Source: an uncultured Paenibacillaceae bacterium (GTDB lineage Bacteria > Bacillota > Bacilli > Paenibacillales > CALAME01). From it: a stretch of 5,861 nt of DNA. Below are positions 1-5,706 of the stretch, in pieces. The translations under genes were made by a program, and so were the position numbers. The stretch spans positions 1-5,861 of the forward strand of contig CALKAN010000452.1 of the NCBI GenBank assembly GCA_937983035.1, given 5' to 3'. The notes under the pieces were generated by a model that saw nothing but the letters and a program-made list of their open reading frames with translations, made no database searches and was not told where the DNA came from. Position 1 is the first letter of the stretch. Each line of letters opens with the position of its first letter.

Positions 1-205
1 GGCTGACGAGCGAGCAGCAATGCTCCGATTAGGAGAGCATTTAGGCCTTTCTGACCGCGAAGATCAGATCAAGCATATCCGGCTGGCCATGGAGCAATTA
101 AAGGCCGAAGAAACAAAAGCAAGAAATGATCAGCTTCGCTATGAAAAAATGTGGAGAAGCCTGGGAGTTTTAGGGGGGCTGTTGGTCGTCATCCTGTTAA
201 TCTGA
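1..205 (+). CDS. spoIIIAB: Stage III sporulation protein SpoIIIAB, C-terminal part (5' end outside window)
   Basis: The reading frame is open from base 2 and gives 67 complete codons before TGA at 203-205; the 5' part is cut by the window edge. The family protein is about 170 residues, so well under half is visible. The stretch GEHLGLSDREDQIKHI, a charged helix rich in E, K and Q, then KMWRSLGVLGGLLVVILLI match the end of B. subtilis SpoIIIAB as I remember it. The last 15 or so residues form a C-terminal membrane segment. SpoIIIAB resembles GspF-type platform proteins of type II secretion and type IV pili, and is thought to work with the ATPase SpoIIIAA at the mother-cell face of the SpoIIIA complex (family knowledge). 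The order AB-AC-AD-AE-AF-AG-AH that follows confirms the call. The ATG at 20 is an internal methionine, not the start. Confidence 0.93.
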   Translation, partial: ADERAAMLRLGEHLGLSDREDQIKHIRLAMEQLKAEETKARNDQLRYEKMWRSLGVLGGLLVVILLI

Positions 206-238
206 AAGGAAGAAGTCGAATAATGGGAAGTGAAAATC

Positions 239-439
239 ATGACCGTCGATATCAACGCGATATTTCAAATAGCGGGAATCGGCATCATCATAGCCATGAT
301 TCATACAATACTGAAACAGATGGGAAAAGAAGACATGGCTCATTGGGTGACGCTCATCGGTTTTATTATTGTTTTATTCATGGTGATTCGTTTGCTGGAT
401 GATTTGATCAATGAAATCAAAAATATTTTTTTGTTTTGA
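239..439 (+). CDS. spoIIIAC: Stage III sporulation protein SpoIIIAC, small two-helix membrane protein
   Basis: This is a 66-residue membrane protein of the mother-cell SpoIIIA complex; B. subtilis SpoIIIAC is about 68 residues. Two hydrophobic segments are visible, IFQIAGIGIIIAMIHTIL (about residues 8-25) and WVTLIGFIIVLFMVIRLL (about 36-53), joined by a polar turn KQMGKEDMAH. The family-typical stretches IFQIAG, HTIL.QMGK and WVTL.GF are all present. I chose ATG 239 because GGGAAGTG at 225-232 gives an SD about 6 bases upstream. The in-frame GTG at 230 would lie inside that SD and has no well-spaced site of its own. The gene begins 33 bases after spoIIIAB and ends 19 bases before spoIIIAD, so it is clearly in the operon. 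SpoIIIAC and SpoIIIAD are related and are thought to sit together in the membrane base of the channel (family knowledge). Confidence 0.95.
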   Translation: MTVDINAIFQIAGIGIIIAMIHTILKQMGKEDMAHWVTLIGFIIVLFMVIRLLDDLINEIKNIFLF

Positions 440-458
440 TCAGAGTGGGTGAGTCATC

Positions 459-848
459 ATGGAAATGATCCAGATTACGGGTCTGGGCATCATCACCGCT
501 GTATTGATCTTGATACTCAGAGAACAGAAGCCGGCGTTTGCTTTCTTGCTTACGCTGACGGCCGGTGTGTTCATTCTATTGTTTCTGGCAGACAAAATCG
601 CAGCCGTGCTGAATTTGCTGCAGCAGCTGGCGGCACAGACAAGCATTAACCAAGTGTTTCTAAAAACGGTGCTGCAAATTATCGGGATCGCCTACATCGC
701 TGAGTTCGGCGCACAGATTGTGCGCGATGCCGGACAAGAGTCCATTGCTTCGAAGATTGAACTGGCCGGCAAAATTTTAATTATGTTCATGGCCATTCCG
801 ATCATCACGGTCATCATCGAAACGGTGATGAGTTTATTGCCGGCCTGA
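459..848 (+). CDS. spoIIIAD: Stage III sporulation protein SpoIIIAD, polytopic membrane protein
   Basis: This is a 129-residue integral membrane protein of the SpoIIIA-SpoIIQ channel; B. subtilis SpoIIIAD is about 133 residues. Hydrophobic segments lie at about 3-20, 25-45, 66-85 and 104-126. The block IIGIAYIAEFGAQIVRDAGQ followed by SKIELAGKILI..MA.PI.TVIIET is highly typical of the family. The start ATG 459 has GTGGGTGAG at 445-453 as its SD. The N-terminal half (QITGLGIITAVLILILREQKP) resembles SpoIIIAC, in line with the known AC/AD relationship. The C-terminus is odd: the last codons ETVMSLLPA lie in the first copy of a 31-base degenerate tandem duplication whose second copy follows the stop. 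The true ancestral C-terminus may therefore have differed. The gap to the likely spoIIIAE start is 96 bases, long for this operon. Confidence 0.95.
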   Translation: MEMIQITGLGIITAVLILILREQKPAFAFLLTLTAGVFILLFLADKIAAVLNLLQQLAAQTSINQVFLKTVLQIIGIAYIAEFGAQIVRDAGQESIASKIELAGKILIMFMAIPIITVIIETVMSLLPA

Positions 849-880
849 TGAAACGGTGATGCGTGCTTTGCCGCCTGAAT
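819..880 (+). repeat. Degenerate 31-base tandem duplication across the spoIIIAD stop
   Basis: GAAACGGTGATG occurs exactly at 819-830 and again at 850-861, 31 bases apart. The similarity continues after the exact part: AGTTTATTGCCGGCCTGAT (831-849) against CGTGCTTTGCCGCCTGAAT (862-880), which share TTGCCG and CCTGA with one small gap. Copy 1 encodes the last nine residues of SpoIIIAD plus its stop. Copy 2 is downstream of the stop and, because 31 is not a multiple of three, sits in another frame. I read it as an old local duplication that has drifted. Confidence 0.65.
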
Positions 881-944
881 CGAAGCTTGTCAGCGGAAAA
901 TTCAGAGGAGGATGAACAATTCCAGCAATCTTGGAGATGAATGT

Positions 945-2141
945 ATGCTTTCGCTCAAAGAACATCGAATCGGCAAATGTCTTGCAGGAATTTGGATCGC
1001 ATTGTTTACAGCCTTGTTTTTGGATGGTGCAGTTCATGCTGCTTCTCCCTCAGACAAGCTGATTGAAGAACAAGTGAAGCGTTTGGATACGAGTGAGATT
1101 GAGCAGTATTGGGATCGCTTGATGAAAGAATACGGCGGATTCTTTCCAGAATCAGGCAGACCGCAATTTATGGACATGATCCTGCCTGCGGGCGAGGGTT
1201 TTGATTTTGCAGCTTTACTCACCGGCTTGCTTCGTTTTTTTCTATATGAAATTTTGTACAGCGGCGAATTGATGGTGACGATTGTGATCATTACCGTATT
1301 CGCCATGCTGCTCGAAACGCTGCAAAGCGCTTTTCAAAGAAATGCAGTAAGCAAAGTCGCATACGCCATTACGTACATCGTGCTCATCGTCATCGCGATC
1401 AACAGCTTCTCTGTCGCGATCGATTACGCCAAAGATGCGATCTCGGCCATGATTCATTTCATGGTAGCCATGGTGCCTCTGCTATTGATGCTGCTGGCAT
1501 CGATGGGAAACATTGCTTCAGCATCGATTTTGCATCCGCTGATTATTTTTATGATTCATACGGTCGGCACGTTGATTTATACGGTAGTGTTTCCGCTTTT
1601 GTTTTTGTCAACGGTCCTTCATATCGTTAGTTCATTGTCTGAAAAATACAAAGTCACGCAGCTGGCCAATCTGTTCAAACGCATCAGTCTGACATTGCTG
1701 GCGGTCATGCTCACGATTTTCTTGGGCGTCATTTCTGTTCAAGGGGCTGCCGCTTCCGTAGCAGACGGAGTGACGATCCGAACTGCCAAATACATTGCCG
1801 GCAACTTTGTGCCTGTAGTCGGGCGCTTGTTTTCAGATGCAGGAGACACGGTCATCGGTGCTTCGCTGCTCGTGAAAAATGCCATCGGATTAGCGGGCGT
1901 GATCATGATCGTGTTTCTCAGCGCGTTTCCTGCGCTGAAGATTTTAGCCCTTGTGCTGATCTACAATGTGACGGCTGCCATCATGCAGCCGCTCGGCAAC
2001 AGCCCCATCGTTGCTTGCCTTCGAACAGTCGGACAGTCGATGATCTTTATTTTTGCAGCATTGGCGACAGTTTGCCTCATGTTCTTTCTGGCAGTCACGA
2101 TCATTATAGCTGCCGGGAATGTGTCGATGATGGTGCGGTGA
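945..2141 (+). CDS. spoIIIAE: Stage III sporulation protein SpoIIIAE, large polytopic membrane protein
   Basis: This is the largest membrane protein of the SpoIIIA complex. From ATG 945 it has 398 residues, almost the same as B. subtilis SpoIIIAE (about 399). Residues 1-32 look like a signal peptide: basic KEHRIGK, hydrophobic CLAGIWIALFTALFL, and a likely cleavage site near AVHA. A soluble stretch follows to about 95, then hydrophobic segments at about 105-125, 138-158, 166-190, 197-228, 248-266, 314-342 and 364-390. I prefer 945 because GGAGATGA at 933-940 is a well-spaced SD. The in-frame ATG at 912 touches the strong AGAGGAGG (904-911) with no spacer and would put 11 polar residues before the signal peptide. 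In B. subtilis, folding of this protein is linked to the insertase SpoIIIJ (family knowledge). spoIIIAF follows after 16 bases. Confidence 0.93.
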   Translation: MLSLKEHRIGKCLAGIWIALFTALFLDGAVHAASPSDKLIEEQVKRLDTSEIEQYWDRLMKEYGGFFPESGRPQFMDMILPAGEGFDFAALLTGLLRFFLYEILYSGELMVTIVIITVFAMLLETLQSAFQRNAVSKVAYAITYIVLIVIAINSFSVAIDYAKDAISAMIHFMVAMVPLLLMLLASMGNIASASILHPLIIFMIHTVGTLIYTVVFPLLFLSTVLHIVSSLSEKYKVTQLANLFKRISLTLLAVMLTIFLGVISVQGAAASVADGVTIRTAKYIAGNFVPVVGRLFSDAGDTVIGASLLVKNAIGLAGVIMIVFLSAFPALKILALVLIYNVTAAIMQPLGNSPIVACLRTVGQSMIFIFAALATVCLMFFLAVTIIIAAGNVSMMVR

Positions 2142-2157
2142 AAGAGAGGAACTAGTC

Positions 2158-2883
2158 ATGCAATGGCTGAACGATTGGATTCGAGAAATCGTTTTTATCA
2201 TCTTGCTGGCAGCATTTCTCGATCTTATCCTGCCCAATTCCTCGCTGGAACGCTATGTAAAGGTAGTCGTCAGTTTAATTATTTTGCTCGTGATCCTTTC
2301 TCCGATCATTTCTTTTTTGCAGGCGGATTGGCAAATGGATCATTTATTTGATGCGCAGGCACAATATGAGCATGCTCCTGCGATGCGCGACCTGAACAGC
2401 GTTCTCGCGGAAGGAGAGAAGCTGAGGCGCTACCAAGAAAGCCAATCGGTCCAGCTCGTCAAACAGCAGATGGAACATATGGTGCGCGATCTGATAGAAC
2501 AAAAATATCCTGGAATCATCTATCAGATGAACATTTCCTTTATTGAAAAAAAGGACGAACCGCCGCAATTTGATCATCTTCGCCTCGTTTTGGATGCGAG
2601 CAAGCTGACCGATCGAACAGATGCAGCATCCAATGAAGGATCATCCGGCGAATGGATGGAAGCTGTTCGGCCGATTGAGCCGATCCGCATTCAGATCCAG
2701 CGTGATGATGATCAGGATGATAGCAAGGAAGAGCAATTTTTTTCAGAAGCACGGCAAGCTCGTCATCATGAAGTCAGGACTGACATCATACAAATATTAC
2801 AAGCCCATTATCCTTGGATGAATGGCAGCATGACAGTTACGTTTCATGGAAAAGAAGCAAATCTGAGATCGGAAAGGGGGTGA
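2158..2883 (+). CDS. spoIIIAF: Stage III sporulation protein SpoIIIAF
   Basis: This is a 241-residue protein with two N-terminal membrane helices, at about 9-26 and 33-53, linked by LPNSSLERYVK, which is typical of SpoIIIAF. The remainder is a soluble domain predicted to face the intermembrane space and to have a ring-building fold like those of secretion-system ring proteins (family knowledge). A helical stretch at about 82-116 is followed by IIYQMNISFIE and later by a final segment DIIQILQAHYPWMNGSMTVTFHG. It is about 35 residues longer than B. subtilis SpoIIIAF. The extra length appears to sit in a polar, acidic linker at about 148-200 with DDDQDDSKEE. ATG 2158 has GAGAGGA at 2144-2150 as its SD. 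Its stop is inside the spoIIIAG SD, which suggests translational coupling. Confidence 0.93.
   Translation: MQWLNDWIREIVFIILLAAFLDLILPNSSLERYVKVVVSLIILLVILSPIISFLQADWQMDHLFDAQAQYEHAPAMRDLNSVLAEGEKLRRYQESQSVQLVKQQMEHMVRDLIEQKYPGIIYQMNISFIEKKDEPPQFDHLRLVLDASKLTDRTDAASNEGSSGEWMEAVRPIEPIRIQIQRDDDQDDSKEEQFFSEARQARHHEVRTDIIQILQAHYPWMNGSMTVTFHGKEANLRSERG
2762..2795 (+). promoter_or_regulatory. Weak candidate internal sigma-E-like promoter ahead of spoIIIAG
   Basis: CATACAAAT at 2787-2795, inside the 3' end of spoIIIAF, is close to the sigma-E -10 pattern CATACAnT. The -35 side is poor: GTCATCAT (2762-2769) resembles GTCATATT but is 17 bases away, longer than usual. A closer alternative, TCATGAAG at 2767-2774, matches only partly. 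I recall an internal promoter being reported in the B. subtilis spoIIIA locus but cannot confirm its exact position. The site lies about 95 bases before spoIIIAG, where such a promoter would be useful. This is a suggestion only. Confidence 0.22.
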
Positions 2884-2887
2884 GGCC

Positions 2888-3529
2888 TTGGTGAAATGGT
2901 TGTCATGGTTGGAACAAGCAATAGGAGGTGGTCCGGGAGGATCGAAGCGCGTACAGACTTTTCGATGGCTGATGTTGGTTGGGCTTGCCGGAGCGGCAGC
3001 AATGATCGTGCATTCATTCATCTCTGTGGAACCCATTGAGCCTGGCAGCAATCAGGCCTCGCCTTTTCCAGTCAACGATCAAAGCAAAGAAGTTTTCGGC
3101 AATCGAGAAGATCAGACCGCACAGTTCCGCGCATACGAATTATCTTATGAAAATCAATTGAAAGAAATCGTGCAGAACATTGCCGGCGTCGGCGGCGTCG
3201 ATGTGATGGTGACGATTGATTCCACAGAAGAGATCGTTGTTTATCGAGATGAGGAGAGACTGCACAAAACGACCGAAGAAAGAGATCGGGAAAATGCGTC
3301 GAGACATATTACTGAAATATCGGAGTCTGGCAAGATTGTGCTGCACGAAGTTTCCGGGCGTGAGCAGCCGATCGTCATTAAAACGATTAATCCTAAAATC
3401 AGGGGAGTTGTCGTCGTGGCTGCCGGAGCAGAACATGCTCAAGTGAAGCAGCTGATTATAGACACGGTATCCAAAGGGCTGGATGTGCCGGTTCACCGGA
3501 TTTCTGTCGTTCCCCGCAAACGAAATTAA
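2888..3529 (+). CDS. spoIIIAG: Stage III sporulation protein SpoIIIAG, ring-forming channel protein
   Basis: In B. subtilis SpoIIIAG forms a large ring between the two forespore membranes; its ring-building motif is related to PrgK/EscJ and FliF (family knowledge). This 213-residue copy has a basic N-terminus and one membrane helix at about 27-45 (WLMLVGLAGAAAMIVHSFI). A first ring-motif half follows at about 85-112 (YENQLKEIVQNIAGVGGVDVMVTI). A strand-rich insert at about 113-168 comes next, and the second half, at about 170-208, includes RGVVVVAAGAEHAQVK and a closing strand HRISVVP. The start is uncertain. TTG 2888 lies 7 bases after the near-perfect SD AAAGGGGGTGA (2873-2883), and GTG 2891 lies one codon later. 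I chose TTG by spacing; the two differ by one residue. The gap after spoIIIAF is only 4 bases, and the SD overlaps that gene's stop. Confidence 0.93.
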   Translation: MVKWLSWLEQAIGGGPGGSKRVQTFRWLMLVGLAGAAAMIVHSFISVEPIEPGSNQASPFPVNDQSKEVFGNREDQTAQFRAYELSYENQLKEIVQNIAGVGGVDVMVTIDSTEEIVVYRDEERLHKTTEERDRENASRHITEISESGKIVLHEVSGREQPIVIKTINPKIRGVVVVAAGAEHAQVKQLIIDTVSKGLDVPVHRISVVPRKRN

Positions 3530-3547
3530 TCATTAAGGAGGATTTCC

Positions 3548-4153
3548 ATGAATACAAAAAGACAAACGATTTGGCTCGTATCCATGTTAAGCATTATGGT
3601 CGTATTATCTGCGTATTATTTGTTTACGGAAGACGCTGAAAAAATTCCGATGGCTGGCGAGGAATTTGCGTTGAATGAGTCCGGTCTTTTGATCGATGGA
3701 TTAACGCTCGATGAAATCACGACAGGAAACACCGATTCTTCCGCTGAAAACACCGGCATGAGCGATGAAGAAATCCTTCGGACGGCAGAAGCGCAAGCCA
3801 CGATGGGAAGCGGGTATTTCTTGACGATGCAAATGCAGCGGCAGGAAGACTTCAGCAGGGAAATGGACCGCTTATTGTCCATTGTGAACGATACGGAACA
3901 AAACGCTGAAGCAGCCAGCGCAGCATTGGAAGAGTATACGCGCTTGGAAGATTTGCATCAGAAACTGGATTATATTGAATCAGAATTAATGAGGGATTTT
4001 CAGCATGTCGTCATCACACCGGAAGGCGACAACTGGAAAGTGGTCGTGCAGACAGATCAGCTGGAAAAAAGCGAAGTGGTCAGCATCTTGGATTTAGTCG
4101 TCAGCGAACTGGGGATTAACATGAATCAAGTTGTCGTTCAAACGAGAAGCTGA
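3548..4153 (+). CDS. spoIIIAH: Stage III sporulation protein SpoIIIAH, SpoIIQ-binding channel protein
   Basis: SpoIIIAH is the mother-cell partner of forespore SpoIIQ; their outer domains meet between the two membranes and anchor the channel during engulfment (family knowledge). This copy has 201 residues against about 218 in B. subtilis. It has one N-terminal membrane helix at about 8-25 (IWLVSMLSIMVVLSAYYLF), a variable polar linker at about 27-75, and a helix MSDEEILRTAEAQATMGSGYF, then QRQEDFSREMDRLLSIVND, which is typical of the family. A long helical stretch to about 150 follows, then the C-terminal domain with HVVITPEGDNWKVVVQTDQL and the helix KSEVVSILDLVVSELG ending in strand NQVVVQTR. 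ATG 3548 has AAGGAGG at 3535-3541 as its SD. It is the last gene of the operon and is followed 13 bases later by a strong terminator. Confidence 0.95.
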   Translation: MNTKRQTIWLVSMLSIMVVLSAYYLFTEDAEKIPMAGEEFALNESGLLIDGLTLDEITTGNTDSSAENTGMSDEEILRTAEAQATMGSGYFLTMQMQRQEDFSREMDRLLSIVNDTEQNAEAASAALEEYTRLEDLHQKLDYIESELMRDFQHVVITPEGDNWKVVVQTDQLEKSEVVSILDLVVSELGINMNQVVVQTRS

Positions 4154-4166
4154 ATCTTTGATGATG

Positions 4167-4213
4167 CATAGACGCGGTTGGCAGCTGTTCCGGCCGCGTC
4201 TATGAAATTTTTT
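4167..4213 (+). terminator. Rho-independent terminator of the spoIIIA operon
   Basis: CATAGACGCGG (4167-4177) and CCGCGTCTATG (4194-4204) are perfect inverted repeats of 11 bases. Two G-U pairs and two G-C pairs extend the stem inward to 15 pairs, leaving the 8-base loop CAGCTGTT. AAATTTTTT (4205-4213) supplies the U tract. It starts 13 bases after the spoIIIAH stop and reads in the operon direction, so it both ends the operon and should shield the IS downstream from most read-through. Confidence 0.93.
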
Positions 4214-4295
4214 CACTTCGTCTGAAGAGTGAGTAAAATGTTTGTGGGCAGTAAAATTTAAAAAATTAGTGAAAATTAGGTAAAAAGCATAGAAA

Positions 4296-4362
4296 AAGGC
4301 TTCCCTTCTTGGTAGAGTGTAATGCGACTAAACAACACACAAAACCAGGAAGGTGAAGCCTT
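4296..4362 (+). promoter_or_regulatory. 18-bp hairpin sequestering the transposase Shine-Dalgarno site
   Basis: AAGGCTTCCCTTCTTGGT (4296-4313) pairs with ACCAGGAAGGTGAAGCCTT (4344-4362). This gives 17 Watson-Crick pairs, one G-U pair and a single bulged T (4354) around a 30-base loop. The right arm holds the whole transposase SD (AGGAAGGTGA, 4347-4356) and ends immediately before ATG 4363. An RNA containing both arms should block transposase initiation. Similar SD hiding protects IS10, IS50 and IS200 from transcription entering from outside (established for those elements); its role here is inferred. There is no U tract after the right arm, so it is not a terminator. I see no convincing promoter upstream. 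Confidence 0.8.
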
Positions 4363-4366
4363 ATGA
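4322..4366 (+). CDS. Possible 14-residue leader peptide overlapping the transposase start
   Basis: A short frame begins at ATG 4322 in the loop of the hairpin, encodes MRLNNTQNQEGEAL and ends at TGA 4364-4366, which overlaps the transposase ATG 4363 as ATGA. It crosses the entire right arm of the hairpin, so a ribosome translating it would melt the arm and finish exactly on the transposase start, the usual arrangement for translational coupling. Its own SD is weak: GGTAG at 4311-4315 or AGAGTG at 4314-4319. It may be chance, since short frames are common; the ATGA overlap and its place in the hairpin are the reasons for listing it. Confidence 0.4.
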   Translation: MRLNNTQNQEGEAL

Positions 4367-5706
4367 AACAGTTTAGCATGAATTTGCCTACTTTAAAAGA
4401 AATAGAAGTGAATTTTTTTCGAAAATTGCAGGAGCAGTTTTCAGAGGGATTGGTTCGTTATCTAGAACAACTGGATGAATGGATCATGGAGCAACGTGAC
4501 CGTTCTCGCTTTCGTTTACATGATCTTCGCGAGTTGAGCCTAGGCACCATGTTCGGAGAAATTACTTTTAAACGGCGAGTTTATCGAGATCGAGAAAAGA
4601 ATCAGTTTGTTTATTTACTTGACCAAGCTCTGTCCTTTGACGGCGAAAGCATGGTTAGCCCGCACTTGGAGGAAATGGCCATTGAACTAGCAAGTCAGGG
4701 TCCTTCCTACCGAGAAAGTGCCAAGAAGATCGAAGCATTTCTCGGGTATCCAGCGATTAGTCACGAAGCGATCCGAAACAAACTGATCGAACGAGCGAAG
4801 CAACCTATCCCTGCGTCGGAAACGAAGCGTAAAGCCAACGTGTTGTTCGTCGAAGTGGATGGGCTGTATGCACATCTTCAGCGCCAGAAAAAGCGAGGCG
4901 TGGAAAATCAAATCGCTGTTGTTCACGAAGGATGGGAGAAGAATGGTGAGCGCGTTCGCCTTCTGCATAAACGTCATTATTTACATCAGGGAAAAGAGCC
5001 TTTCTGGGAAGGCTTCATGGATTTTTTAACGGATCATTATGACATTGATGAACAGACCTGGCTTGTAGTGAATGGAGATGGGGCAGAATGGATTGGCGAG
5101 TGCCGCTCTTACTTTCACCGTTGTGTATACAATTTGGATCGATTTCATGTATTTAAGGAATTAAGACGTTATTTGCGTGAATTGCCTAGTCAGTGGAAGT
5201 TAGCACGAGAAGCGTTAGAGGCTTATGACCCAAAGGCATTACTTAACGTAGTGGATGAAATTCCCATGGAATCGATTCGTGAAGAATGGCAGGAAGACTG
5301 GAAAAAGTACAAGGCTTTTTTACGCCGCCATCAAGAGCATCTAAAAGATTATCGTGAAAAGTTGCGGGAGGCAGGGGTAGACACGAGCGACATGCAGTCC
5401 ATGGGCAGTGCAGAATCGCAAATGAGCGTCATGGCTAAGCGGACAAAGGGCGGCTACAGCTGGAGTATGCAAGGTGTAAGTGCCATGCTTCTTTCGATCA
5501 TGGCGCGGAAAGAAGGTCGAACGTTGGGCGGAGAAGTAACGTACGATACAAATACAAAAACAGATGAGACTTCATTTCGGATGAATCAATTATTCAAAAA
5601 ATCAAAAGAAGCCGTTAAAGGATATACCGACGGGATGATTCGCTATTTACATACATCCGCACAAAGCACTCCACTTGGTGCTGCCTTGAAAGGATTGCGT
5701 CTATAG
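4363..5706 (+). CDS. ISLre2-family DDE transposase (UPF0236 type)
   Basis: This 447-residue protein is the only gene of the insertion sequence and appears intact. The N-terminal part (1-150) is a helical, probably DNA-binding region. It includes GEITFKRRVYRD and a later segment SYRESAKKIEAFLGYPAISHEAIRN that looks like a helix-turn-helix. The catalytic core then shows VEVDG (D166), NGDGAEWI (D239) with the conserved NLDRFHVFK soon after (D259, H262), and GSAESQMSVMAKRTKGGYSW (E351). D166, D239 and E351 are my proposed DDE triad. The arrangement DG, DG.EWI, LD.FH and a basic, W-containing segment after the Glu is typical of ISLre2 transposases. Length fits the family (about 440-480). The SD AGGAAGGTGA (4347-4356) is hidden in a hairpin, and a leader frame overlaps the start by ATGA. 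No frameshift or internal stop is seen, so the element could be active. Confidence 0.92.
   Translation: MKQFSMNLPTLKEIEVNFFRKLQEQFSEGLVRYLEQLDEWIMEQRDRSRFRLHDLRELSLGTMFGEITFKRRVYRDREKNQFVYLLDQALSFDGESMVSPHLEEMAIELASQGPSYRESAKKIEAFLGYPAISHEAIRNKLIERAKQPIPASETKRKANVLFVEVDGLYAHLQRQKKRGVENQIAVVHEGWEKNGERVRLLHKRHYLHQGKEPFWEGFMDFLTDHYDIDEQTWLVVNGDGAEWIGECRSYFHRCVYNLDRFHVFKELRRYLRELPSQWKLAREALEAYDPKALLNVVDEIPMESIREEWQEDWKKYKAFLRRHQEHLKDYREKLREAGVDTSDMQSMGSAESQMSVMAKRTKGGYSWSMQGVSAMLLSIMARKEGRTLGGEVTYDTNTKTDETSFRMNQLFKKSKEAVKGYTDGMIRYLHTSAQSTPLGAALKGLRL

Noticed and set aside
302..309. Perfect sigma-E -10-like CATACAAT inside spoIIIAC
   Set aside because: It encodes the conserved His-Thr-Ile of SpoIIIAC, so the codons explain it. 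The -35 side (GGCATCAT at 281-288) is poor.
3140..3496. 118-codon open frame on the - strand within spoIIIAG
   Set aside because: It is antisense to a well-recognised gene, has no family resemblance and no convincing SD; it is a shadow frame.
4214..4231. Small imperfect hairpin around CTTCGTCTGAAG after the operon terminator
   Set aside because: Only about four solid pairs; no T run; likely chance.
4687..4977. 96-codon open frame on the - strand within the transposase
   Set aside because: It overlaps the catalytic core coding sequence antisense and shows no recognisable protein features.
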